Source of the DNA: Anagrus nilaparvatae
Lineage: Eukaryota; Arthropoda; Insecta; Hymenoptera; Mymaridae
Assembly (NCBI GenBank): GCA_022575985.1
Contig: JAKSXM010000272.1
Location: forward strand, 2,356,001-2,420,000
Direction: 5' to 3'
DNA: 64,000 nt
Shown here: piece after piece, positions 42,695-53,381 of the stretch
Position numbering within the stretch: the first letter of the stretch is position 1
Layout: the number at the start of each line of letters is the position of its first letter
Notes under the pieces: generated by a model
The model's database searches: none
What the model saw: only the letters and a program-made list of their open reading frames with translations
Told to the model about the DNA's origin: nothing
Translations under genes and position numbers: made by a program

Positions 42695-45565
42695 TCAAGT
42701 AAGATCTAATCTGAAAAGAAATTGTCTGATACTCCTCTTAAAACGATTGTAGGAATGAATGTCGCGTAAGCATGGGGGAATACTATTCCAAAAGTGTGAA
42801 AACTTAACTTGAAAAGAGTTTAGGCCCCAATCAGTCGTAATGGAAGAAGGAATTTCCAAGTCCTTACGGGGACCACGAGATGGCCTGTCAAACTTGTATG
42901 GTTTAAAAAGAGGTGTAAGAAGGGGAGGCACCTTCATACGAACAATTCTATACATGGTTAAAGCACCAAAGTAAGTGGTGCGGGCTTCATTACGCAGCTA
43001 ATTTAATTTGCGTCTATAAGGAGTTATATGGTCATGACGTCTTAAGTCATATATATATCTTATTGCCGAATTTGATAATCTTTGGAGTTGTGCACTTAGC
43101 TGATTTGTAAGATCTAGGTATACGATGTTGCAATAGTCTAAGTGCGGAACAACAAGTGACTCAACAAGACGCTTACGAAGAGTCTCGGATGTGCAAGGCT
43201 TAATAATCCTAAGACCATAAAGGACTCGATTAATTTTCCTGGTTACTTGTCCAATTTGGGGTTGCCAGGAGAGGGTATTATCAAGGATGACTCCAAGACT
43301 GGTGATCTCATCAACAAATTGGACACCATCACCACTGTGGTTGATTATTACCTTTGAAATTTGTAACTCTTTAAAGAGTTTAATTGTATTGGGTGAGCCG
43401 AAGATAATTGCCTGGGTCTTTTTAGTGTTTAAGGCTAAGCAATTTAAGTCTGCCCATGTTGAAATTATTTTTGCTGAGTCAGAAAGCAAACAAATTCCCT
43501 GATTAATTTGGTCAGCAGGAACCTGGACATAAATCTGTAGGTCATCAGCGTATAAAAGTCTGAACGTACTATCATCCAGATAGTCTTTTATGTCATTCAT
43601 ATGTATACAAAACAGTAAGGGGCCCAGGACGGAGCCCTGGGGCACTCCTATGTTTGTATCCCGATAATTTGAGGTTGAAGTTTGTGAAGTAACACATACT
43701 GAACGACCACAGAGGTATGACCAGAACCACTTTAAGGATGAATTAGAAAAACCGGCAATTTGAAGCTTTCTTAATACCTTGGATGGCGATACATTATCGA
43801 AAGCCTTCGAAAAGTCGAACTGCATGAGTAGGGTGGCTAGCTTCTTTTCTTTACCCATACGAATATCATCTGTTAGCTTAAGTAAGGCAGATTGGGTACT
43901 ATGATGTTTACGGAATCCACATTGAAATTTATCAAGAAATTTTGTTTTTTCAAGAAAGCTAACCACCTGATCATGAGCTAGCTTTTCCAAGACTTTCGAT
44001 AAGAAACATAACAATGCAATGAGACGAAAATCGGAGGGCGATGATGGTACCGATACTTTTTTGAGGGCTAAAATGCGAGATTTTTTCCACTCTACAGGAA
44101 AAACACCTTTCAAGAGTGAAGCATTAAATAATTTAGTTAGATAAGCAGCAATTGTTGGTAATGCCTTTGCTATAATGCTTTGAGGTATACCATCATCACC
44201 CTTCGCTTGTGATCTGAAATGAGACACGGCTAGGATGACATCATTGATAGAGACTGCATGAAAAGCAAAACCTTCTGGAGAGGAGCTATTAACTATATTT
44301 GAAGACACAGTTGGATCTTCTAAGGGAGAAATTGAGATGTTTGAAAAGTGTAAGTTAAGCTCATCTGGGGTAAATCCGTGAAGAGCATCACTTACTTTAG
44401 GGATAAGTCTAAGACTTCTCATTTCCTTCCAAAAGTTCTTGCCATCATCGAGGGTGTTGCAAATACGGTTGTGCATGTAAGCATAACGAGCCGTTTCAAA
44501 CCGTTCCTCAAATAAGTTAGCAAGGGACAGAAACTCCCTGAAGAGCTTTTTAGAACCAGTTCTTTCGTATCGTCTGTTAGTTGCGTCACGTTTAGATTTC
44601 AGTAGACGCAATTCTGTGTTCAGCCAAGGATATTTTGCTGTGTGATGCTTTAATGTTTTATCAGGTGCCAACATGTCAATTGAACTGTCTATGTGTTGTG
44701 TCAACACTGAGAGACCCTTTTCAATGTCAAATTCATCATCAAGGGATGAGAATATGGTCTAATCAAGTTTACGTAACTGTGTGTTTAGTTCATATGATTT
44801 AATGTTGTTAAGCGCCTTGTACGTTATAGGTACATTGGGTGGTTCAGGATAAAACATATCAAGAGTGACTGATATTATGTCATGACGATTAGCATAATTA
44901 GGAGAGGTTCTGTCAAAACTTAAAATAGTATCACATTCATCAATTAAAATGAAGTCAATCCATGTGTCATTATCATCAGTATGGTGAGAGGCACCTGTGT
45001 CAACTAATTTAAGTGATAAGTCAGTAATGAGATTATTTACGAACTTAGTGTCAGAATTATCTGGGTCAAGCATGTTGGCATTCCAATAACCTAAAATAAT
45101 TTTGTGACTGTAATCTGAACAATAAGTCTGAAGTAAGTCAATAAACGTGGGGTCCGATCTAATTTTGACATCAGGGGGGCGGTAGACTAGAGCTATTAAG
45201 ACAGGAGCAGAATTGCCTTCCCAAACTGTGCAAAACAGGTATTCCGGTTTCAAAGGCTTGCCAGTCTGCTCAGTCCTTGAAGAGCAAAGTATTTTAGCCT
45301 TAAAGTTATCCTTTATATATAGCAAGATGCCACCACCATGTGTGTTGCGATCTTGACGTACAGTGCTGTAACCCGGGATATTTACAAAATTATCACTAAC
45401 TACATGACCCAGTCTTGTTTCAGCAATGGCAAAAACATGATAGGACTTATCATCAGTTAGGAATTTACGCACTTGCCATTTGTGCTTCTTCAAGGATGAA
45501 GCATTCAGAAAACCTACCTTTAAGGCCGGTTTGTTGGGGGGTAATGTGTGTGCCTTACTGTCTAG
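42695..45565 (-). pseudogene. LINE ORF2: endonuclease and reverse transcriptase with two stops
   Basis: The apurinic-like endonuclease (45565-44762) opens with L-K-V-G-F-L-N-A-S-S-L and has A-I-A-E-T-R-L, V-Y-R-P-P-D and W-I-D-F-I-L-I. The usual G-D-F-N is G-Y-W-N and the S-D-H is N-R-H. An in-frame TAG (44759-44761) is followed by the RT: Q-C-G-F-R-K-H-H-S-T, motif A F-D-F-S-K-A-F-D, motif B G-V-P-Q-G-S-V-L-G-P, motif C Y-A-D-D, then L-G-V-I-L-D. A second TAG (42998-43000) precedes the last about 100 residues (W-N-S-I-P-P-x-L-R), which end at 42695. RT catalytic residues are intact. Two nonsense changes plus the altered G-D-F-N suggest this copy is dead, although only recently. Confidence 0.9.
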
Positions 45566-45571
45566 TCATTG
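45560..45571 (-). promoter_or_regulatory. Candidate stop-codon readthrough site between ORF1 and ORF2
   Basis: On the minus strand the ORF1 end reads CAA TGA CTA GAC, and the frame stays open into the endonuclease. UGA followed by CUA(G) is the best known leaky stop context in animals. Because ORF2 has no ATG before its first conserved motif in this frame, readthrough would explain its translation. This is inferred from sequence only. Confidence 0.55.
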
Positions 45572-47224
45572 TGATAAATTAGGCTCATTAACAGTGTCTG
45601 TTTGATGGTTGCTAGGACAATATGTTGCAGATGATATATCATTATGCCTAATGGGATTTTCTAAAGTTTTAAATAAAACATTTAGTTCTGATAAGTTCCT
45701 AACAGAATGAGATCTCATGTTGTTCCTCCACCTGACTAGAAAATCGCCATTGCTGTGCCAGACATATTTGAAACCAAGCTTCTTAGCTGTTTCTTTTATT
45801 GAAATGTATTGTAACCTGGAAGAGATGGATAATACTTCGTTAATAAATATTTTACTGTCTGGAAGAGCAACGGCAACCTCCGAGTCAAGAGTTAAAGGGT
45901 TAAGATCTCTAGTTGTGAAATAATTATATGATTTTTTGGCAGACAGTGCAGTGTGTACTAGATTGGAGTCAACTAGGGTTATTATAAAAGATGGAAAAAC
46001 TTGCATGGTCGTATTTGGACGAGATGCTTTAGAGTTGGTAAACCTCACTCTAGAGATATCTGATGGGTTGAGAGAGGGGATAAGAGTTTTTAAAATGGAA
46101 AAAGCTATGCTAAATAATTTATTTTCATTGGTTATTTTCATGAAACCGGGTATGTAGAGTTCCCGTCTCTCAATCAAATCAGAGTGTCTGTCAACGTTTT
46201 GTGAAGTAGAGGCATAGGGTGTACTAGAAATACTATCCCTACTGTCAGAATTAGTGATAAGAGTACTTTGTTTACTAATTGGAACATGATTGCTATGTAG
46301 TTTATTTGGAATACTAGAATTTGTTGCTATGTTATTAAAATTATTAAAATTATTAAGTTTATTGTTAAGATTAAGAGTTTTTTTTGAATTATTTTCTAAA
46401 TTAATATTAGTAATACTGTTTTCATTATTATTGTTATTATCATTAGAAATTAAATTATCATTAAAAATTAAGTTATCATTAAGAATTATGCTTTTATTAA
46501 AAGAGTGACTAGAGTTACTATTATCAGGCTTTCTTGTTTGAATACTGCTACGTGAGGTGTGCAATGCTGAATGGTATGTTGTCAATTTATGAGATTGAGA
46601 CGTATGACTATTTGTAGTAGGTGGTAAATCTGTTGATGAATGAAGATTCAATGAGTCCTGCAAGCTATGTACAAGCTGAGTCAATCGTAGGTTCTCATGC
46701 TTAAGAAAGTTCACAATGGTATCATTATTTGCACATTTTATATTAATTTCGTGAATAGTGTTTTTAATTGAATCAATCTGTTGTTGTAAATCTGAGTGTG
46801 ATGGAAAGGTGCATATATCTTTGCTGCTTTTACATGGAGTTACCTGTATATTGTTATTGTTGATTGCAGGAATAGATCTTCGTACATTCGTAGATTGTGA
46901 TGTAGAGCGCCTGCTTTTTAGTGTAGCAGAGTAAGACAGGCGAGCTTGTAGAGAGCTGCTAGGCGCTTCCGTAGTTGTAGGCGTAATCTTATTGATCATG
47001 AGAGCCTTCCCCTTAGGGGCGGAGCTAACCCTCACTTTCTTGCCTGCGTCGTTATTATTACCGTTCGGCATACATTTTGTGCAGTTAAATACTTGGCTGC
47101 CAGATGACGTTGAGGCACATTTTCTGTGTACGAAGTTACCACAGATGGAACAGTTATAGAGAGGATAATAATTTATTTTTGGCTTACGGCAGATAATACA
47201 GATTTCTATTGGTGATGTTGCCAT
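45566..47224 (-). CDS. LINE ORF1 protein with PHD finger
   Basis: The frame has 552 codons. Residues 9-51 form a complete C4-H-C3 PHD-type zinc finger (C9, C12, C25, C28, H33, C36, C48, C51). Residues about 135-180 have heptad-like spacing compatible with a coiled coil. Residues about 235-320 are Asn-rich and disordered-looking. A more ordered domain follows (about 350-520), with R-E-L-Y-I-P-G-F and a K-L-G-F-K-Y-V-W-H-x-N-G-x-F-L-V-R-W motif. ORF1 proteins of this group bind the LINE RNA and DNA; the PHD finger may contact chromatin. The frame ends in TGA, and ORF2 continues in the same frame directly after it. It starts at the ATG 462 bp inside the 5' end. Looks intact. Confidence 0.88.
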   Translation of the reverse strand: MATSPIEICIICRKPKINYYPLYNCSICGNFVHRKCASTSSGSQVFNCTKCMPNGNNNDAGKKVRVSSAPKGKALMINKITPTTTEAPSSSLQARLSYSATLKSRRSTSQSTNVRRSIPAINNNNIQVTPCKSSKDICTFPSHSDLQQQIDSIKNTIHEINIKCANNDTIVNFLKHENLRLTQLVHSLQDSLNLHSSTDLPPTTNSHTSQSHKLTTYHSALHTSRSSIQTRKPDNSNSSHSFNKSIILNDNLIFNDNLISNDNNNNNENSITNINLENNSKKTLNLNNKLNNFNNFNNIATNSSIPNKLHSNHVPISKQSTLITNSDSRDSISSTPYASTSQNVDRHSDLIERRELYIPGFMKITNENKLFSIAFSILKTLIPSLNPSDISRVRFTNSKASRPNTTMQVFPSFIITLVDSNLVHTALSAKKSYNYFTTRDLNPLTLDSEVAVALPDSKIFINEVLSISSRLQYISIKETAKKLGFKYVWHSNGDFLVRWRNNMRSHSVRNLSELNVLFKTLENPIRHNDISSATYCPSNHQTDTVNEPNLSQ

Positions 47225-47694
47225 TTTGAGCCCGCCGAAATAAATACAATAACAATAATGAGGATGTATATGTAAGTGTATGTGTAGTTAGTCTAGATGC
47301 ACAAATGCATTGAGTGCATGGATGTACACTACACAATTTATATATGATTACGCTGGTGCAGCAGCGGCAGATGTTTAGGTCGATGTCAATGTTTTGTTAA
47401 GAGATAGAATAAAAAGGTTACTAGTACTTGCTATGGTGCTTCAGATGAACAATGTATATATGTTTATATGTGTGCTGTATATGTGACGTTGTTGCACAAT
47501 TTTGCCTTTTTTATCAATATATTAATGAGCACTTGATGAACGAGTTATTAACTTTATTGCATATAAGATAAGGCAACTTTTAACATAAGTTGTACACCAA
47601 ATCAATAAAACTAATTTACATAAAACATTAAAATAAATACACTGTACTAAGAATCAACCTCTTGCCGCACGCGCACGCGCACCTCAAATTTTAT

Positions 47695-48330
47695 CAAATC
47701 AAATTTTATCTTAAAGTTCATTAATTTCTTCGTTATTTTCTAATTTTCTATTTTTATTAACTGATAGATTTAACATTCTTGGTTCATCAAAATTACTTAT
47801 TGAATTGTTCAATTGACTTGTTATTATTTAAATTTATTTTTTTTTTCATTAATTTTTAGCCGGTATAAAATCTTTTTTTCAGATTTTAGAATTTTTTTTT
47901 TTTTTCAGACTTCGTAGTAGTTGAATTTTTTCAAGGATTTTCTTTTTTTTTATCTATAGTATCGAACTTTAATTTTAAATTGTTATTATTAGAATGTTCT
48001 TTTAATAAAAGAATTTTATTGGATTCAATATTATCGTTTGAATCCAAAATAGGGTTTTCTAAATTTATCTAAGATTATCTAAATATTTTCGGAATAAATT
48101 ATCATAACCTTCAAAACTTTCTAATATTTCATTGGTTTCTCCAAGATGAAAAATATGGTACGAATTCTGAATAACATTATCATAACGATCAATTTTTAAA
48201 ACATTAGGAGTATAATTTAAAAATATTGGGAACATTTTTAATTCTCGAGCTTCAAAAATTTTTACTAAGTCTTTCCGCATTTTACTTTCATGGAATCTTA
48301 TTGAACATGGAAAATATATATAAGAGGGTT
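47695..48330 (-). pseudogene. Degenerate coding remnant, unrecognised
   Basis: On the minus strand a 71-codon frame (48280-48065) reads like real protein (R-F-H-E-S-K upstream, then E-A-R-E-L-K-M-F-P and Y-T-P-N-V-L-K-I-D-R-Y-D). Further charged, Asn-rich fragments continue toward the LINE 5' end in other frames. I do not recognise the family. Its orientation and its position directly across the LINE from the Helitron relic suggest it could be the N-terminal part of that Helitron protein, split by the LINE insertion. That is inference. Confidence 0.35.
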
Positions 48331-49059
48331 CTTATATATAAAAAAATGTTTAATTTTAAAAATGTTTAATTTTATTTGATTTTTTAGAAAAAAATCAAAT
48401 TTGCCAATGATAAAAAAATGTTTAATTTTATCTTAAAGTTTAATTCACTTTGAAACCCCTGCAATGGATTTATTCATCTATGTATTGCATACATAGGGTG
48501 ATAGTGCCTAAAAATATTTTTAAACAGTGAAAAACCGGTATAAGGATATAACACTTGATGTTATACGCATATTTATATTTTTTTAAAATAAAATGTATAG
48601 CTAGTTGAATAAATAAATAAATTCACAAAAAAGCGATATCGATAATTTCCTATATTCTCGGCTTTGAATATCGGCGATACGAGAATATCGGCGATATAGC
48701 TAAACGACAATACCGTATCGTTATCGATAAATTTAGCAAAGTAGTATCGAAATCCAATACGATATCGATATTAATATCTTATATCGTGATGCACTAAGCG
48801 CAACCAATCACAGCACGAATAAATTAGACGAAAAATTATGTCACTTGAGTTTTTCAAAGATAGAAATTTACCTCAAGAAAAAAATATGCAATATTGCACC
48901 TGAATACGAATACTGATTACTATAAAATTAATATTTAAAATTGTTTTACTAATTTTTATATAGCGCGTGGCTGCACTTCAGAGTAAAAATAAATCGATTA
49001 ATTAGATAAAATCGAAGACGAAATTTGAAGAAGATTGTATAATAAAATGAAATACCCAG
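48331..49059. other. AT-rich spacer with a CGATA/TATCG cluster
   Basis: The phrase AAAAATGTTTAATTTTA occurs at about 48343, 48360 and 48416, and also at 42313. From about 48640 to 48795 there are many TATCG/CGATA pentamers, including ATCGATA and GATATCGATA forms. A smaller cluster lies at 60505-60545. In flies such motifs bind boundary and promoter factors (DREF, BEAF-32); function here is unknown. No gene. Confidence 0.4.
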
Positions 49060-49590
49060 CCAACTAGCTGGCACTAAGGTTCCTCAAACAATAAGCTTAA
49101 TACTTCAATATGCCATAGATATCACAGATAACAAGCATGCAATCATACATACATTTCTATTAACTTGTAAAAGTTTTTTTTATTGATCAAAAATTTTGAC
49201 ACATTTTGACACATTTTCAAAAAAATTAATTATCAAATTCCAGATATCGAGTAATAACCATATTTTCCAAAATAAGTACTTTCATGGAATTAAATGAAGT
49301 ATTACAAAAAAAAAAAAAAATTTTGCAGTTTCTTTAATATTTTTATTTTTTTAATTTTGAGACAAAAATTTTGAAAAAATTCGGTATCAGATCCAAAAAA
49401 TTACTATAAGCGAACATTCTAAAACTAAAACTCTCATATAAATAAAGACACACAGAGACACACATGTACACACGCATATATACTTTTTTTAAAAACCGGT
49501 TTTTTAGCTTCTTGAGGTCCCAAAACGTGCGTAAATGCCAAAAAATCAAAAATCAAAATTTCACCCATCACAAAGGTTCCTCATTTTTTA
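49060..49590. repeat. Repeat family A, short copy
   Basis: It starts at CCAACTAGCTGGCACTAAGG and ends with the AAAACCGGTTTTTTAGCTTC and CACAAAGGTTCCTCATTTTT block. Both ends match other copies, so this about 530-bp copy may be the clearest view of the unit boundaries. Confidence 0.6.
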
Positions 49591-50059
49591 ATATATTTTA
49601 TTATAAATACCTAAAATTTTATTAATGAATTAAGTTCTTTAAAAGATAAATGATAATAAAAATTAAATAACAAGCGATAGTATATGTGACAGAGAACTTC
49701 TTGTATGCTACACCGCTAGAAACCAATGAACCAATAAAAAATATATTTCACGCGCATGAAAAAATCAGCGCGACCAATCAGAACAATAATAAATTAAACA
49801 AAAAAATCTGTTACATGAGTTTTACAGAGATGTATATTGCATTACGAAACAGCTTATATACAATTGAGTTTTGTTTTCAATTTCATTACTTTCTGGTTTC
49901 GAAATCTTATTAAATAATTAATAAATTAATTTTATTTGATAAATTAAAGTATATATCGAATAAACATTGCTAACGAATCCTATTACCTTATTTAATTCTA
50001 AAGTAACATCTGATGTTTAAATTTTTGTTATAGAATTTAATTACAATGTCATTTTTAAG
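49591..50059. other. Region upstream of the laminin exon, probably intron
   Basis: AT-rich with no further exon found. The acceptor TTTTTAAG lies immediately before 50060, with only a weak pyrimidine tract. Confidence 0.4.
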
Positions 50060-50329
50060 AGTGGGAGTCTTTTTCCACCGGTTTTCAACATTGCATCTAG
50101 GGCAAAAATATACGTTAATGCAACTTGTGGAGAAGATGGGCCAGAAACTTTTTGTAAAGCTATAGAACCTGGTAGATGTGCTGTTTGCGATCAAAGAAGT
50201 TATGATGTTCACAAAAAACATCACATAAATTTTGTGCTAGATTCGAATCCAAGTAGATGGTGGCAGAGTCCAACCTTAGAAAAAGGAGATAAATATGAAT
50301 ACATAACTATACTTCTTGATTTAAATCAG
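50060..50329 (+). CDS. Laminin subunit alpha, laminin N-terminal domain exon
   Basis: A 270-bp exon (90 codons, phase 0 at both ends) lies between an AG acceptor (50058-50059) and a GTAAAT donor. It encodes the start of a laminin N-terminal (LamNT, domain VI) module: L-F-P-P-V-F-N-I-A-S-R-A, N-A-T-C-G-E-D-G-P-E-T-F-C-K, C-x2-C, and W-W-Q-S-P-T-L then Y-I-T-I-L-L-D-L-N-Q. Spacing and the G-E-x-G-P-E-x-F-C-K motif fit alpha chains, secreted basement-membrane proteins that polymerise through this domain. No following exon (V-F-x-V-A-Y...) or signal-peptide exon with phase 0 was found nearby, so long introns, an assembly gap or an isolated exon copy are possible. The frame is fully intact. Confidence 0.85.
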
Positions 50330-51055
50330 GTAAATTTAATAATTTGATAATTTTTTTAAAAAATTTAATTTATAGATTAATAAGACGTTCCTTTAAGATA
50401 ATCTTGACCCAAGAAGCACTTTGAAAAAATATAAGCGGGTTAAAATAAATTTTTTTTAAAATAATTCATAATCAGTTTGCAAAACTTTTAAGAGTTTAAA
50501 AAAATTTACAATAATCTAGCAAAAAACACTGCCAAATAATTGGCACTCTGATTCCTCATTAACAATGACAAAATTTTATTAATGGTCTATTTTATCTAGT
50601 AAGAACGATAATTCTAGATATTAGTACATTTATAGAAAAAAATGATGTATTACGTCCCAGCAACCAATTTTGGCTCCTGCGCTACTCGAAATACAAAAAA
50701 TCTTCTTCTGCGCTTGTGGTGCTCCTCGGTTTTACGGCCCCATCTAAAAAAGCCGCAAAAGGGGTTCGCAACCGCAAGCGTGAGCGCAACGCAATGCGCA
50801 GAAACACACAAAATCACACAAACACACTCGAAAAATACAAAATTTTCTTTTGCGCATTGCGCTTGCGGTTGCGCCCCCTTTTACAGCTTTTGTAGATGGG
50901 GCCTAAGCACAGACACAATAGCACAATGCTCAGAGATGAAAATTCATGTTTTTTTTTATTTTTTTGTGCAAAAAATTTTGAGAATAAAGTTTTCAAAAAA
51001 TTAAGAATTTTCAAAGTATTAAGATATCAGGTAAATAGTATATTATGACCCATGG
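50330..51055. repeat. Intronic sequence with family A pieces
   Basis: A family A start-like segment lies at 50521-50570 (GCCAAATAATTGGCACTCTG) and a family A interior at about 50600-50660 and 50940-51040. Between them sits the GC-rich hairpin at 50736-50903. Confidence 0.5.
50736..50903. repeat. GC-rich hairpin, about 55-bp arms
   Basis: GGCCCCATCTAAAAAAGCCG... pairs with ...CAGCTTTTGTAGATGGGGCC. The arms continue through GCAACCGCAAGCG and GCAATGCGCA, with one 10-nt extra segment in the left arm. The loop is about 50 nt and (ACAC)-rich. It sits inside a family A copy and may be a miniature TIR element or a captured structure. Confidence 0.6.
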
Positions 51056-51400
51056 CCAAAAAAATAAAAAATGGCCCAAATCGCACGTAAATTACCTTCT
51101 GAGGTGAAGCCGTGGATGGTAAGCTGCGATTGCGGGCATTTTTTTTTATGACCCAGGGTCGTATACGATTTCTGCATCAGTGGCGAGAAAACACGTCTTT
51201 GCCGGACTCACAGCGGCTGGGAAATACGTGCTTTCTGGTCGCTAACCATAAAACCCATATTCTCTGATATTATGCTTCTCTGAAAGGGTCTGGACAGGTC
51301 TGGAAAATTATTTGAGCGCTTTACGGACAATTCTTGAATCGCAGATGCGTCCCGAAATTTCTTCCATACCAGTGCCACGCTTTATGTTAAAATTCGTGAA
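51056..51400. other. GC-enriched segment of unknown nature
   Basis: About 340 bp have clearly higher GC than their flanks and start with GACCCATGGCC (51047) and ACCCAGGGTCGT (51162). No frame longer than about 30 codons, no splice-bounded exon and no known RNA signature could be assigned. Confidence 0.4.
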
Positions 51401-53148
51401 AAAAAAAATAAAGTAAAGTTTTAAACAGTATATAATTAATTTAAGTAAGAAAAATTAGCAATTTGATGTCACATTATTGTGTAAAATATATTTTACTGTA
51501 GTAAATAATTTAAGATTATTATATTATTTTTTATATTAAATGAAATACTTAACCTTAAAAGGTATGCCTTTTTCTTTGTTAAATACATATTTATTATTAT
51601 TCTTCTTCTTTGGCTTATTTTTTTGTTAAATAAGGTTTACTGTATATAAGTGTTGAATTTTATAAACTAACAATTTTAGTAATTTCAACAGAAGATGGGT
51701 AGTAAGGATTGTGTAAGACTCTATTGATCACAATTGTTTCTAGAAGAGAATCACGTAAATCTACAATATTATCTGTCTTAACTTAATCTATTGTCTCAAT
51801 ATTTTCATCACTTATTTTTATATTCAAACATATTTACATTTTCAATCTAATCTAATGCAATTTGTGTTTTTATTGGCTATGTTATACTGCCGTTTGCTTT
51901 GTATTGTTAAATAAGCTATAATTTTATTGTTCAGGTTTAAGTTTTCTCATTCTATATCATTTTTTGAGTTTCATTTTGTTCGCATGTTTTATCAATTTAA
52001 AATTCAATTTTCTTAATAAGGCTAATCATAAATACCAGAAATGAATAATTTTTTAGATACGGAATTGTAAATATCGATTTTTTATAAAATTTTTTAAATA
52101 AATAGCTAATTCTTAATGAGAAAATTTTCTAAGTGAGAGTAAATTTTCAGATAACCCTACCGCACAGATTACATTATTTCATCTTATACTGTTCTCAGTT
52201 TTCTCAGAATCTATAGAACCTACTCTCTACAAAACAATATTCGCGAACTCGTCTTTATTTGCACATTGCATGGCATTGCTTTGATTCTCATCTAGGGTTT
52301 TAAAAATTAATCGCGAGTTCTATCAATATTTAATTTCAACAGGTGAGTTTTATATGGGTCATATCTTTATATTTAGATATATCTACATGTAACGATTGCA
52401 AAAGATTTATATCATTTGAATTTTCTAGACTCTTATTTCTTGATTTTCGTTTCTTGATTTATTACCTCGTATACCTCGTCCTCATAAATTTTCCCAACAT
52501 CTTTAATAATTTAACTTGGTCCATTTGTTGTACTAATAGATTCATAAAAATAATAGTTAAATTTATAAATTTCATATAAATTCTAAATGACTTAAATTTT
52601 AAAAAATATATTCAAATAAATTCTTAACCTAAAATAAAATCGCCATATGCGCATTTATATGTAGCAGTAGCTTTCAAAATATTTAAAATGATTGTATTTT
52701 TTCTTAATAAATTATTAAAAAAATAAATTCAATGAGTATCTCATACATTCGTATAGACCTTGTTGGACTATTTTAGAATAAAAAACAAACTTATTTTTTA
52801 TTCTAACCTTTCGTTATTAAACAATAAAAAATTTTTTCATTTTACAACATGTTTCTTATAAAAAATTATTATACACATAAAATTAAAAATTAAAAATTAA
52901 ATTTTTCATTCCATTAGGTATATGTCACATATCTTTTTTAAAAAGAATATTCTTCAAACTCTTGTATTTACACATATTTATGCAAAAATTTATAGTAAAA
53001 GAATAGAAATATATTTAATTTACCATACATTAATGAAAAAATAAGTAAAAGTATAAGACATTTTATACAGGATTATGGTTTAAAAATAATATTTCACATC
53101 CTATTTAAATTAACTAAATTTATAAAATTAAGAAAGGATAAAATAACT
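51401..53148. other. AT-rich sequence, no gene supported
   Basis: There are many T- and A-runs. The open stretch 52343-52579 is of low complexity and not supported by any domain. Confidence 0.4.
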
Positions 53149-53313
53149 AAAGAACATACTAAAAATATAGTTTATTCTATAAGTTGTAAAGATTGTGATA
53201 ATAGATATATTAAACAAAAAGGTAAATTAGCTAGTACTAGGATATTTGAGGAACATGAAAAGAATTATTTTAGAAGTGAAAGTAATTATCCTATATATAT
53301 TAAAATGAAATAA
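53149..53313 (+). pseudogene. Degenerate PLE GIY-YIG endonuclease fragment
   Basis: The 54-codon frame reads I-V-Y-S-I-S-C-K-D-C-D, then R-Y-I-K-Q-K-G-K, R-I-F-E-E-H-E-K, matching the GIY-YIG core of PLEs (usual pattern I-Y-K-I-x-C-x-x-C-D, Y-I-G-Q-T-G-R, R-x-x-E-H). The glycine of YIG is Lys and the first G of GIY is absent, so the nuclease is dead. It is very AT-rich, hence an old copy. Confidence 0.6.
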
Positions 53314-53381
53314 TTGAAAAAATTGACAATTTTTGATTTTATTGGACACGCCTTTATGAAGAATTGTACGGACTAAAATAT

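Larger units (their letters stand above)
42329..47686 (-). mobile_element. CR1/Jockey-group LINE, near full length
   Basis: The 5.36-kb element, on the minus strand, has a 5' UTR of about 460 bp starting with a GC-rich TGCGCGTGCGCGTGCGG stretch. It carries ORF1 with a PHD finger and ORF2 with endonuclease and RT, and ends in an (AAT)n tail (42329-42352) instead of poly(A). It is flanked by AATTTTAT (42321-42328 and 47687-47694). A microsatellite tail and a PHD-finger ORF1 are typical of the CR1 group. Only three in-frame stops separate ORF1 and the parts of ORF2; no frameshift was found between 47224 and 42695. Confidence 0.9.

Noticed and set aside
43287..43502. Plus-strand open frames within 42.9-46.6 kb
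   Set aside because: They lie opposite the LINE ORFs and show no independent domain or codon pattern.
10341..50329. Joining the signal-peptide exon at 10341 to the laminin exon at 50060
   Set aside because: The first exon ends in phase 1 and the laminin exon begins in phase 0; no nearby AG gives the needed phase, so a direct splice would break the frame.
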